Shown here: positions 50,458 to 59,318 of the stretch, one piece after another
Layout: the number at the start of each line of letters is the position of its first letter
Numbering within the stretch: position 1 is the stretch's first letter
Assembly: GCA_046047495.1 (NCBI GenBank)
Contig: JBJOHV010000046.1
Location: 83,996 to 147,995 of the forward strand
Reading direction: 5' to 3'
DNA: 64,000 bases
From: NORP240 sp046047495
Lineage (GTDB): Bacteria > Pseudomonadota > Gammaproteobacteria > Pseudomonadales > Pseudohongiellaceae
Notes under the pieces: model-generated
What the model saw: only the letters and a program-made list of their open reading frames with translations
Told to the model about the DNA's origin: nothing
The model's database searches: none
Made by a program: the position numbers and the translations under genes

Positions 50458-51587
50458 TGCATATCGGTATCGTGGGTTGCGGCCAGCTGGCGCGCATGCT
50501 GGCTCTGGCCGGTTGGCCCATGGGCCACAGCTTCAGTTTTCTCGGCAGCATCGGTGAGAGCGATGAGGCTGTGCGGGGCCTGGGACGCTGTGTGCGCTAC
50601 GGTCCCGGTGATGAACCCAATGCCATCTACCTCGCGATGGGCAAGCCGGCCGTGATCACCGTGGACAAGGAAAACGTGGATGTGGCGCTGTTACGCGCCC
50701 TGGCCAGGTTTTGTCCGGTTTATCCGGACCCGGACATCATCCACATCTGCCAACACCGCGCCCGCGAAAAGGATTACCTGGTCCGCCAGGGTGTGGCGGT
50801 TGCCCCGTTTGTGGTGGTGGAGGATGAAACCCGGTTGGGCCCAGCGGCGCGACAGCTCGGTTGCCCGGCGATTCTCAAATCCTGTGAACAGGGTTATGAC
50901 GGTCAGAATCAGTGGTCGATCGACACCTGGCAGGATCTGGAAAAATTCAGCGACAGCCCGCAACGGATTCCCCGTTGCGTTCTGGAGCGTCGCGTGGCGT
51001 TCTCCCGGGAGCTTTCGATACTGGTGGTGCGTGGCATCAATGGCCAGCTCGTGACCTATCCGGTCACGGAGAACACCCATCAGGACGGCATCCTGCTCAG
51101 TTCCTTGGCCCCGGCCGGCGGATTGGATGACCATCTGCTGGGGCAGGTGACGACGACGGTGGAGCGCATCATGGCAGGCTGGCGATATGTGGGCGTGCTG
51201 GCCGTGGAGTGTTTTCAGGTGGGTGAGCGGATCCTGGTCAACGAAATGGCACCCAGGGTCCATAACAGTGGACACTGGACCTTGGGTGGAGCCACCACCA
51301 GCCAGTTCGAGAATCACCTGCGCGCCATCACCGGCGTTGCGCTTGGCGACACCGATGCCCTCGGCCAGGTGGCCATGGTCAATGTGCTGGGCACCACTGT
51401 TCCAGACGCGGTAAACCGCATTCCCTCGGCTCATGTGCATGTCTATAACAAGTCAGTTCGGCCGCGGCGTAAGATGGGCCACGTGACCCCTATATGTCCG
51501 AACCGCATTTCACTTCAGGCTGATGTGGAGCGGGTCATGCAGGCGGTCTATCCGCAGGGCAATGCCAGGCTTGTGGCGCAGGGATGA
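50457..51587 (+). CDS. purK: N5-carboxyaminoimidazole ribonucleotide synthase
   Basis: The 376-residue ATP-grasp enzyme has an N-terminal GCGQLARMLALAG, a central YDGQNQW and the metal-binding VNEMAPRVHNSGHWT. PurK uses ATP and bicarbonate to carboxylate aminoimidazole ribonucleotide; the next enzyme PurE rearranges it. A GTG at 50454 is an alternative start. It ends 17 bp before the cysD-like fragment. Confidence 0.96.
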   Translation: MHIGIVGCGQLARMLALAGWPMGHSFSFLGSIGESDEAVRGLGRCVRYGPGDEPNAIYLAMGKPAVITVDKENVDVALLRALARFCPVYPDPDIIHICQHRAREKDYLVRQGVAVAPFVVVEDETRLGPAARQLGCPAILKSCEQGYDGQNQWSIDTWQDLEKFSDSPQRIPRCVLERRVAFSRELSILVVRGINGQLVTYPVTENTHQDGILLSSLAPAGGLDDHLLGQVTTTVERIMAGWRYVGVLAVECFQVGERILVNEMAPRVHNSGHWTLGGATTSQFENHLRAITGVALGDTDALGQVAMVNVLGTTVPDAVNRIPSAHVHVYNKSVRPRRKMGHVTPICPNRISLQADVERVMQAVYPQGNARLVAQG

Positions 51588-51603
51588 GAGGAGGTCGGAC
51601 GCC

Positions 51604-51690
51604 ATATACGGTCTCAGTCACCTGAGGCGCCTGGAGGCTGAGGCCATTCACATCATCCGGGAGGTGTATGCCTGCTTTCAGAACCCCTGG
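51604..51690 (+). pseudogene. cysD 5' remnant (sulfate adenylyltransferase subunit 2)
   Basis: Translation of 51604-51690 gives LSHLRRLEAEAIHIIREV, then YACFQNPW. This matches the conserved CysD N-terminus (LTHLRQLEAESIHIIREV, then AAEFSNPV in E. coli). After the Trp the frame continues with unrelated sequence (AFSVTHDVCNGF), and no PAPS-reductase-type body follows. It has no ribosome site of its own and reads in the purK frame offset. A decayed or recombined fragment is the best explanation. Confidence 0.65.
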
Positions 51691-51745
51691 GCTTTTTCTG
51701 TAACCCATGATGTTTGCAATGGATTTGACATGGGGCAGGGGGAAT

Positions 51746-51778
51746 GGCCGCCAGGGAGCCTACCGCCCCCTGGTGGCC
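51746..51778. terminator. Strong hairpin downstream of the NHL-propeller gene
   Basis: GGCCGCCAGGG (51746-51756) and CCCTGGTGGCC (51768-51778) form an 11-bp stem, one pair being G-U, with an 11-nt loop. It lies 9 bp beyond the NHL-gene stop. There is no T-tract, so factor-independent termination is not certain. Confidence 0.5.
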
Positions 51779-51786
51779 GGGGATCA

Positions 51787-52914
51787 TCAGCGCGGGACGA
51801 ACTTGGTCATGCCCTGGATCGGGCCCACTTCGCCGGCATACACATTGCCGTCCTTGTCCGCGGTCACGCCTTCGCCCATGGAGCCCACGCCGCCCATGCC
51901 CGAGGCGCGCTCGGATTCGTGAGCCGGCACGAAGTACATGACTTCGCCGGTGCGGGCACTGCCCACCCGCAGACCCTTGTTCCAGCCCGGGTTGTAGTTG
52001 GGGTCGGATTCGGAGTCGATGGCATACAGCATGTCGTTGCTGGGATCGATGTGCAGGCCGCTGATGCGGCTGAACTGGTACCAGGTATCGATGTGCTCGC
52101 CATCCTGGGTGAAGATCTGGATACGGCGATTGCCGCGGTCCGCCACGAACAGGCGGCCCTGGGAATCAAATGCCAGGGAGTGGGGCGAGCGCAACTGACC
52201 GTCCTCGAAGCCCCATTCGCCAAAGCTGCCCAGATAGCTGCCATCCGGCGCCCACTTGGTGATGCGGCTCTTGGCATCCGGCGCCGGTGCGTCCTGGAAC
52301 TGGGCCGTGTGGGTCTCGGCGATGAAGATCGTGCCGTCCGGTGCGATCACCACATCGTTGGGCTCGGTCAGGGCATTGGGGGGATCGCCCATCACACCGG
52401 GGGTGCCGATGGTCAGCAGCAGCTCACCGCTGGGGCTGAACTTCATCACCGTGTTACCGATGTTGGTGGCATTGGGGAAGCGTTCGAGTTCCTGGGGATT
52501 GGCACTGCGGGCATCCGCCACCCACACATTGCCTTCCGCATCCACGTCCATGCCATGGGGCCAGGCGATCAGGCCTGCACCAAAGGATGTCACCACATTG
52601 CCCTGGGGATCCAGTTTGACGATGGGATCCACGGTGGAGCCCACACAGGAGTTGCTGCCGCAACGATCACCGGCCCACACGTGGATGCCGTCCACGTCGA
52701 TGTCCACGGCGCTGACGGAACCCCAGCTGCGGCCATCGGGCAGGGTGCCGAAATTGCGCTTGGTTTCATAGGGATTGGGTCGGTCATTGATGGGGGTGAC
52801 ATTGGCGTGTTCGGCCGGGCCGATGGCGCCGCGTTGGGCCATGGCAGCGCCGGACAGGGCCAGCAGCCCGCAAGCCAGGGATGCACTCAGCAGGGGTCGG
52901 TACTTGTTGTTCAT
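51787..52914 (-). CDS. Exported NHL-repeat beta-propeller protein
   Basis: The 375-residue protein has a signal peptide (ending AMAQR) and six NHL/peptidylglycine-lyase-like blades: AWPHGMDVDAEGNVWVADA, LTEPNDVVIAPDGTIFIAET, LRSPHSLAFDSQGRLFVADR, plus ISGLHIDPSNDMLYAIDSE. The lyase catalytic Tyr/Arg/His set cannot be assigned with confidence. It is likely a secreted binding or lyase-like protein. It is the only gene between the cysD remnant and the porin and is divergent from the latter. Confidence 0.85.
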   Translation of the reverse strand: MNNKYRPLLSASLACGLLALSGAAMAQRGAIGPAEHANVTPINDRPNPYETKRNFGTLPDGRSWGSVSAVDIDVDGIHVWAGDRCGSNSCVGSTVDPIVKLDPQGNVVTSFGAGLIAWPHGMDVDAEGNVWVADARSANPQELERFPNATNIGNTVMKFSPSGELLLTIGTPGVMGDPPNALTEPNDVVIAPDGTIFIAETHTAQFQDAPAPDAKSRITKWAPDGSYLGSFGEWGFEDGQLRSPHSLAFDSQGRLFVADRGNRRIQIFTQDGEHIDTWYQFSRISGLHIDPSNDMLYAIDSESDPNYNPGWNKGLRVGSARTGEVMYFVPAHESERASGMGGVGSMGEGVTADKDGNVYAGEVGPIQGMTKFVPR

Positions 52915-53226
52915 CTTCTACCTCGAAGTCAGGTTAAGGGTGTGCGGTGGCGCCAACATGGACTGTGACCCAAAGCTTGTCAAGCCACCCAAACCCGGGG
53001 TCTGCAAGGCTGTGCCAACAAATGGTGCGCCCAGCCGGCAGGCTCCCAAAACTGCACCAAAACAAGGCAATCCCTGTTCCCCCGGGCCTGGAGCAACTCC
53101 CTTAACCCATGGAAATCCAGAAGTTTTTCAGGTTGGCCCATAACTTGCTGAGCTGTCATCAGGAAGTAATCCTACTTTCATCATCGCAACACGAATACTT
53201 ATCTTGGGAATTATTCGGAGGAATAA

Positions 53227-53874
53227 ATGAACAAACTGACTCGACTGGCCGCAGGCTTGACCCTGGCCTCCACCGCACTGGTCTCCACCACGGCACTGGC
53301 CGAGGTTTCCTACAACGTCGGCTGGGCGTCGGAGTACTACTTCCGTGGCGTGCTGCAGAAGGAATCCTCCGGTAGTGCCGGCATCGATTACGAGGAAAGC
53401 GGCTTCTACGTGGGCAGCTGGGCTGCCGACGTGGGTGACGGTCTGGAAGTGGACGGTTACTTCGGTTACGGCATCGAGACCGAGGCGGGTTTCAGCGCCA
53501 GCCTGGGCTTCACCGGCTACTACTACACCGGTGAGTTTGACGACACCTACGAAGAGATCAACCTGAACCTGGGCTATGGCATGTTCGGTCTGGAATATTC
53601 GAACGGCAGCTATGATGGTTTCGGCACGGAAGCAGACTATGACTTCCTGGCCCTGACCGTGGCCGGTGAAAGTGGTTTCTACGGCACCTACGGCATGTGG
53701 GGTGACGAGTTCGATGGCAATTACCTGGAAATCGGTTACGGCTTCTCCGCCATGGAAGTGGATTTCGGCATCGCCGCCATCTTCAATGACGAAGACCTGT
53801 CCGACCAGCTGGATTCCTCCGGCAATCCGGACAACGGCCAGGCCCTGGTTTTCACCATCGGCAAATCCTTCTGA
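53227..53874 (+). CDS. TorF-family putative porin
   Basis: The 215-residue protein has a signal peptide (ending ALAEV) and a small beta-barrel with YNVGWASEYYFRGVLQ near the start, typical of the TorF (gcw_chp, TIGR02001) family. Alternating Tyr/Gly/Phe strands and a terminal Phe (FTIGKSF) indicate outer-membrane insertion. A strong GGAGG site precedes the start. Substrate unknown. It is followed by a clear terminator. Confidence 0.92.
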   Translation: MNKLTRLAAGLTLASTALVSTTALAEVSYNVGWASEYYFRGVLQKESSGSAGIDYEESGFYVGSWAADVGDGLEVDGYFGYGIETEAGFSASLGFTGYYYTGEFDDTYEEINLNLGYGMFGLEYSNGSYDGFGTEADYDFLALTVAGESGFYGTYGMWGDEFDGNYLEIGYGFSAMEVDFGIAAIFNDEDLSDQLDSSGNPDNGQALVFTIGKSF

Positions 53875-53911
53875 TACCCGTCGCCGGTAACCCACACAGC
53901 CGGCAGTTCAC

Positions 53912-53940
53912 AAAAAAGGCTTCGCAAGAAGCCTTTTTTA
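53912..53940 (+). terminator. Rho-independent terminator of the porin gene
   Basis: A-rich lead, GGCTTC (53918-53923), a GCAA tetraloop, GAAGCC (53928-53933), then a run of six T. It is a textbook terminator, with A and T runs that could work in both directions. Confidence 0.93.
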
Positions 53941-54056
53941 TGTCCGTAACTGGGGCTTTTTTTAATCCCGCCCGGGGCGTATCATTCGCGCCCACACCCG
54001 ATCCACCCTCGTAAATCGCAGCGGCAGCCCACAGCAGCCGTGCGATCGTCAGTCCC

Positions 54057-55436
54057 ATGTTGCTGCAGCGTATCCACTTCAACCGGCACACCCTGTCGGA
54101 GCTGGTCAGGATTTCTATTCCCATGGTGGCGTCCCAGGGCGCCTTCGCGGTAATGACCTTCACTGATCGCTACTTCCTGTCCCAGGTCGGACCGGCCCAT
54201 ATGGCCGCCGCCCTAGGCGGCAGCGTGGCCGTTTTTTTCAGCATCTGCTTCTTCACGGCACTGTTGTCCTATGGCAATGCGCTGTCGGCCCAGTACCTGG
54301 GTGCCGGGGAAAAGCACAAATGCGCCAAAGTGGTGACCCAGGGTCTGCTGATGGCCGCGGCCTGTCTGCCGCCCCTGGCGGTGGTGGGTTGGCTGGTGTC
54401 CAACCTGTTCGCCCTCATGGGCCACGCGCCGGAACAGGTGGCGCTGGAAAAGACCTATTACACGATCCTCATGCTGGGAGCGGTGCTGACCCTCAGCAAG
54501 ACCTGCCTGGCTTCATTCTTTGCCGGTGTGGCCCGCACAAGAGTTGTGATGATCAGCGACGTGCTGGGCATGCTCATCAATGTCCCCCTGAGCTATGTGA
54601 TGATTTTCGGCAAGTTGGGGCTTCCGGCCCTGGGCATCGTGGGTGCGGGGATCAGCACCCTGATGGCATCCACCTGTTCCCTGTTGTTCTTCGTGTTTTT
54701 CTATTTGCGCCGCAGCAACCGGGAGGAATTCAGTATCGCCGGTGCCTGGCATTTCGACCGCGCCATCATCAAGCGCTATCTGCGCCTCGGCGTGCCCTCG
54801 GGCATCGAATTGTTCCTGAACGTGGCCACCTTCAATCTGTTCCTGCTGATGTTCCAGTCCTATGGGGTGGCCCAGGGGGCGTCGGCGGCCATCGTGTTCA
54901 ATTGGGACATCCTGTCCTACGTGCCGATGATCGGGGTGAACATCGGAGTGATGAGTCTCATCGGGCGCAGCGTCGGCGCCAACGACATGACCCGCGCCAA
55001 CGAAGTGATCAGTGCCGGCTTTCTGCTGGCGGTACCTTACTCGGCGGTGCTGGGTGTCATCTACATCCTGTTCCGGGTGCCGCTGGTGGAGTTCTTTGCG
55101 CCGCCCGAGGGGGATTTTTCCGAGATCCTGACCCTGGCCTCCTTCATGATGATCGGCCTGGCGTCCTATACCATGTGTGATGCGGTGATCCTGGTGACCG
55201 GGGGGGTGCTGCGGGGGGCGGGAGATACCCGCTGGGTCATGATCGCCTCCATCATTCTGCACTGGGCCATGCTGGTGGCGGAGTTCTTCATCATCCGTGT
55301 GTTCGGGTTCGGTCCCAAGGCGGCGTGGCTGGCCTTTGTGGCCATGCTGTTCGCCATCGCCATCGTGTTCGTGTCACGCCTGGCCGGCGGCCGCTGGCGC
55401 GACCCCGAACGACTCCGCCTGGTGATGGCGGAGTAG
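54057..55436 (+). CDS. MATE-family efflux transporter
   Basis: The 459-residue protein has 12 hydrophobic segments and the MatE pattern: MTFTDRYFLSQVGPAHMAAAL and the second half with SYVPMIGVNIGVMSLIGRSVGA and DAVILVTGGVLRGAGDTR. These proteins export cationic compounds with Na+ or H+. It is convergent with the DUF305 gene at 34 bp. Confidence 0.92.
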   Translation: MLLQRIHFNRHTLSELVRISIPMVASQGAFAVMTFTDRYFLSQVGPAHMAAALGGSVAVFFSICFFTALLSYGNALSAQYLGAGEKHKCAKVVTQGLLMAAACLPPLAVVGWLVSNLFALMGHAPEQVALEKTYYTILMLGAVLTLSKTCLASFFAGVARTRVVMISDVLGMLINVPLSYVMIFGKLGLPALGIVGAGISTLMASTCSLLFFVFFYLRRSNREEFSIAGAWHFDRAIIKRYLRLGVPSGIELFLNVATFNLFLLMFQSYGVAQGASAAIVFNWDILSYVPMIGVNIGVMSLIGRSVGANDMTRANEVISAGFLLAVPYSAVLGVIYILFRVPLVEFFAPPEGDFSEILTLASFMMIGLASYTMCDAVILVTGGVLRGAGDTRWVMIASIILHWAMLVAEFFIIRVFGFGPKAAWLAFVAMLFAIAIVFVSRLAGGRWRDPERLRLVMAE

Positions 55437-55470
55437 TCCGTTCGCAGGTCGCTGCCCCGCGGGGCCTTGT

Positions 55471-57999
55471 CTACTGCAGGCGGCTCGCGATGCCGTTCAG
55501 GGTGTCCGCCAGGGCTGCAAAACGGCTGCGGGACAACCCACTGGCGCCGTTGCCCTCCTGTGCCAGCGCCTGAGCCAGGGTGGTGAGCTGGCCGGCGATG
55601 CCGGCATTGCGCGGATTGCCGCCGGCCAGCAGATCATCCGCCTGGGTCAGCAGACGTTCCAGTTCCGCCACCCGGGACTGGGCGATCACGCCGCTGCGCT
55701 GCAGCTGATCCACATAGGCCCGGGCCACCACCGGCTCATGGGGCCATACGTGGCGGGTCTGCTGCTGGGCATTGACCACCTGACCCGGAATCTTGATGGA
55801 GGCGGCGGCGATCTCGTTGGCGCTGAGAAAGTCGCTGGGGGTCAGGGTGAATATGTCGAGGCCACGGGCGATCTCGGTGCCGAAGATATGGCCGCCGTAC
55901 CAGTAGGACGACCAGTAGCCGGCGGTGATCAACTCCTCTTCGTCGACGGGGCCGCGATCAAAGTAGGCGATCTCCACCGGATTGGCACTGTCGGTGAAAT
56001 CGATGACCGAGATACCGCCCTGATACCAGGACTGCACAAAGATGTCCCGTCCCGGCACTGGAACCAGAGAACCGTTGTGAGCCACGCAGTTTTCCGTTTC
56101 GGTCTGGGGTGCGGGCATCTTGAAATGGCTGCGGTATTGAAGCTTGCCATCGACGATGTCGTAGAAGGCGTCGGCACCCCAGTCGATAGGGTCGAAGGAG
56201 CGGCAACGGGGGCGTGAGCCACCGCCCCATTCATCGGTGAACAGCACCTTGGTGCCGTCATTGTTGAACGTGGCGGAATGCCAATAGGAAAAACCGGTGT
56301 CGATCACCTCATCGATACGGCGCGGATTCTGGGGATCGGAGATATCCAGCAGGATGCCGTTGCCCGAGCAGGCGCCGGCCGCCAGACCGATTTCCGGATA
56401 GGCGGTGATGTCGTGGCACTGGTTGGTCTGACGGGTGTTCTGGGTGCCATGACCGTGATCGCCGCCCTCCCACAAGCCGGCCAGGACACCGGTCTGGGGA
56501 TCGGAGAAAATGAACGGCCGGTTCACCACCGCCGCATCCTGGGGTCGTGCCACCGGAATCCGGATCACATCGATACGGAACAGGGCGGACTCGGGATTCT
56601 CGAAGGGTGACTCATCGACGCAGCCATCCAATTCCTCACCGGGCCGCACCTGGGCCGTGCCGGAGCCGTACACATAGATGTTGCCGTCCACACTGCCATC
56701 GGCCACCACTGTATGGGTATGGGAACCGCGACAGGTCTGCACCGCGCCCACCTGCACCGGCAGGCGGAAATCGCTGACGTCGAAGATGCGGATGCCGCGG
56801 AAACGCTGCTGGCTGACGGGTTCCGCCACACCCTGCAGTCCGCAGTCCATGCGGCCGCGGGTCTGTTCCACGGACATGATCAGCAGATTGCCCACCACCG
56901 ACACATCGCCCTGGCCGCCGGGACATACCACCGAGCTGAGCAGCTGCGGCGCATTGGGATTGCTCACATCGTAGGCATTGAAACCGTGGTAATTGCCCAC
57001 GATCAGCACGTCACCGGCGAACACCATGTCGGTGTTGGCGAAATTCAGCAGTCCCGGGCGTGGCTCGGTGTCCTGTTCGTCCTCCTCCTCATCGGTGTCC
57101 AGCTCGGCTTCCCCGCGCACCGCCGGGTTCACCGCCTGGGCGGCGTCGGCAGGTGGTGTCGGGGCTTCCGGATTCAGCGCCTGCTGGGCCAGTTCCCGGG
57201 CCCGGCGCACCGGCAGGCCGGCGGGATTCTGCGGGTCGAAGAAACCATCCGGCTTGGGCATGGAGGCCACCAGCTGCATGTTCAACGCCGCCTCGCCGGC
57301 ATCGAGGAAGCCGGCCTTCAGGTTGACCCGGGGATCGGGATTGAATCCCACCAGCATGGCGTCCATGCGCTCGATCTCGGAGGTCTGGTCCGCGGTGACA
57401 TCGGTGGTGAAGGCGTACAGCACGGAATCCTGGGCGGAACCCGGTTGCGCCAGCAGGTCATCCACCATGGTCAGCGCGCCCTGGTGATGTTTGATCATCA
57501 ATTCCAGAAACAGGTTGTCGAAGGCCGGACCGCTGGCGGCCTCCAGGGCCGTGAATTCATCCTCGCTGAGCATGCCCGGCATCAGATGCCCCTCATGGTC
57601 CATATGGGCCATGGGGGTTTCGGTCGGCTCACCACGATCGCTCAGCCAGTCCCGCATCATCGTCATCTCGTCCTCCTGGGACAGGGCGATGCGCAGGGCA
57701 ATGACCCGGATGGCCTCGCGATTGGTGCGCTCCGGCACCAGGGCCGCCATCCGTACCGCCTGGGCGTGGTGGGCAATCATGCTCTGCATGAATTTTACGT
57801 CCGCTTCGGTGTACTGCAGCCCCAGCAGCTCCGAGGCCTGCTCCGCAGTGATCAGACGGCTGGGCTGGCCGGGCGCGCCGGGCTGCACGATGGGGGCCTG
57901 GGCCTGGGCGATGGCGGACACCAGCAGCAGGCTGAGCCCGACGGGCAGCAGGCGCAATACAGGACGGGGCAGGGTGATGTGACTGGCAAACATGTTCAT
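55471..57999 (-). CDS. DUF305 domain fused to LVIVD-type propeller repeats
   Basis: The 842-residue protein has a signal peptide. Its N-terminal DUF305 domain (about residues 50-210) has two His-His pairs (MQSMIAHHAQAV and LMIKHHQGALTM). A linker rich in Asp/Glu (about residues 290-315) follows, then LVIVD-like propeller repeats with HNGSLVPVPG, HDITAYP and HSATFN. A helical C-terminal tail ends the chain. DUF305 proteins are ferritin-like and often metal-related. The ATG at 57993 may be the true start given a GGAGA at good distance. It is the last gene of the minus-strand run. Confidence 0.87.
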   Translation of the reverse strand: MNMFASHITLPRPVLRLLPVGLSLLLVSAIAQAQAPIVQPGAPGQPSRLITAEQASELLGLQYTEADVKFMQSMIAHHAQAVRMAALVPERTNREAIRVIALRIALSQEDEMTMMRDWLSDRGEPTETPMAHMDHEGHLMPGMLSEDEFTALEAASGPAFDNLFLELMIKHHQGALTMVDDLLAQPGSAQDSVLYAFTTDVTADQTSEIERMDAMLVGFNPDPRVNLKAGFLDAGEAALNMQLVASMPKPDGFFDPQNPAGLPVRRARELAQQALNPEAPTPPADAAQAVNPAVRGEAELDTDEEEDEQDTEPRPGLLNFANTDMVFAGDVLIVGNYHGFNAYDVSNPNAPQLLSSVVCPGGQGDVSVVGNLLIMSVEQTRGRMDCGLQGVAEPVSQQRFRGIRIFDVSDFRLPVQVGAVQTCRGSHTHTVVADGSVDGNIYVYGSGTAQVRPGEELDGCVDESPFENPESALFRIDVIRIPVARPQDAAVVNRPFIFSDPQTGVLAGLWEGGDHGHGTQNTRQTNQCHDITAYPEIGLAAGACSGNGILLDISDPQNPRRIDEVIDTGFSYWHSATFNNDGTKVLFTDEWGGGSRPRCRSFDPIDWGADAFYDIVDGKLQYRSHFKMPAPQTETENCVAHNGSLVPVPGRDIFVQSWYQGGISVIDFTDSANPVEIAYFDRGPVDEEELITAGYWSSYWYGGHIFGTEIARGLDIFTLTPSDFLSANEIAAASIKIPGQVVNAQQQTRHVWPHEPVVARAYVDQLQRSGVIAQSRVAELERLLTQADDLLAGGNPRNAGIAGQLTTLAQALAQEGNGASGLSRSRFAALADTLNGIASRLQ

Positions 58000-58064
58000 T
58001 TCTCCGCTTCGGTTACCCGCGCAACGTTATCACAGGGCGCGCTCATTGAAAGCCCTGCAGGGGT

Positions 58065-59258
58065 TCAGACTTTGCTGATGCGCATTTCGTTGACGATGCC
58101 GGCCAGCCGCTCAACGGCGGCGATGGATTCCGCCGGGTCCAGCCGCTCGGTATCGTTGCCGAAATCCGTGTCCGCCTGGGCCTGCACCAGCAAGCCATCC
58201 CGGCGCGGGTACACGGACACATGGCGGTCACCGTAGTTGATGCCATAGGTGACCTCGGGCTGGGGAATCAGCTTGCAGGTCTGGCCCCGTACGGGAATCA
58301 GACTGTCATCCTCCAACAGGGCCCGGGCACCGTAGCCGGTGCAGTTGATGATGGTGCGCTCGTCCAGGGCGCTGAAATCACTGCGACTGGTCAGTTCCAG
58401 AGTCTCCAGGCGCCCGCCCAGCAGCAGGAATTCCTTGAGCAGATGATCGCTGTAGGCGCTGATGTTGAACAGCAGTGCGGGACGCCGCCGTACATGGGGC
58501 GTGCCGAAAGGATGGTCGGCCAGGTCCACGGAGCGTGGGGTGAGGTCGGGGATCAGCTCGCGGCTGAAATCCGGATACTCGGGCTCCAGGGATTCCTCGT
58601 GACCACTCTCCATGCCGAACGGGGTGTCTGACAGGCTGTACATGTCACGCCATTCGATGGGCTCGCCGGGCAACCCCAGCAGACCCTGGAAACGCCGCCA
58701 GGAATAGCGCGCCATGGTCTCCCAGCGGGCCGCGAAGGCGGGGGCAAACTCCGCACTGCAAATACGGGAATCCGGGGTCCAGGCACCGGTGGCAAACGCG
58801 GAGCGCACCAGGGGCGGACGTTCCTTGGCATAGATGGTCACTGCATAACCGGCCCGCTGGGCCTGCAGGGCGGTGGTGAGACCGATGGCACCGCAGCCCA
58901 CCACGGCCAGATTGCCCCGGGCGCTGTCCCGGGCCAGTTCCACCGCCAGGGCGCCACTGCCCCAGGACAGGGACCAGCCGCTGCCTCCGTGCCCATAGTT
59001 GTGCACCAGGGTCTTCCGACCCAGCCGCTCAGTCTCGATGCGCGGACCCTGGGGACGAAACGGGCGGGTGCAGACATTCATTTCGATGATGCGATCGGCG
59101 CTGGCGATGATGGGGGCGAGAGTCCGGGTCCCGCCGTCAGCCATGGCGCCGGGTGTCACTCCCGGTGGGGCCGGGGCTGGTGCGGCGGCCGCGACACCGC
59201 CGATGCCGGCCAGGGACAGCAGGGATGCGCTGCGGCGCAGGAATTGGCGTCGTTGCAT
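58065..59258 (-). CDS. Tat-exported D-amino-acid-oxidase-like flavoprotein, permuted order
   Basis: The 397-residue protein starts with a Tat signal (RRQFLRRS, hydrophobic core, AAAAPAPA). Residues 60-100 are CTRPFRPQGPRIETERLG, then LVHNYGHGGSGWSLSWG: this is the DAAO signature block that normally ends such enzymes. Only after it comes the FAD-binding Rossmann motif VVGCGAIGLTTALQAQ (residues 119-134), then ATGAWTP, INCTGYGARAL, IPVRGQTCKL and VSVYPRR in the usual order. So the C-terminal block appears moved in front of the rest. It probably oxidises a D-amino acid or glycine-like amine. It follows the symporter gene after 60 bp. Confidence 0.88.
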   Translation of the reverse strand: MQRRQFLRRSASLLSLAGIGGVAAAAPAPAPPGVTPGAMADGGTRTLAPIIASADRIIEMNVCTRPFRPQGPRIETERLGRKTLVHNYGHGGSGWSLSWGSGALAVELARDSARGNLAVVGCGAIGLTTALQAQRAGYAVTIYAKERPPLVRSAFATGAWTPDSRICSAEFAPAFAARWETMARYSWRRFQGLLGLPGEPIEWRDMYSLSDTPFGMESGHEESLEPEYPDFSRELIPDLTPRSVDLADHPFGTPHVRRRPALLFNISAYSDHLLKEFLLLGGRLETLELTSRSDFSALDERTIINCTGYGARALLEDDSLIPVRGQTCKLIPQPEVTYGINYGDRHVSVYPRRDGLLVQAQADTDFGNDTERLDPAESIAAVERLAGIVNEMRISKV

Positions 59259-59318
59259 GATGCGACCTCTTGGGTGCTCCCCGTAAGCGCAGTCAGCGAC
59301 TGACTGCGGTCAGTATGT

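Noticed and set aside
51523..52968. Forward open frame running across the purK end and the NHL gene
   Set aside because: Most of it is antisense to the NHL propeller gene. Only its early part (51604-51690) shows a real match, to CysD, and is listed as a remnant.
55451..55470. GCCCCGCGGGGC palindrome between the MATE and DUF305 genes
   Set aside because: Short and GC-rich without a T-tract; likely to occur by chance in this genome.
56713..58236. Forward open frame opposite the DUF305/LVIVD gene
   Set aside because: Antisense shadow with no supporting signal.
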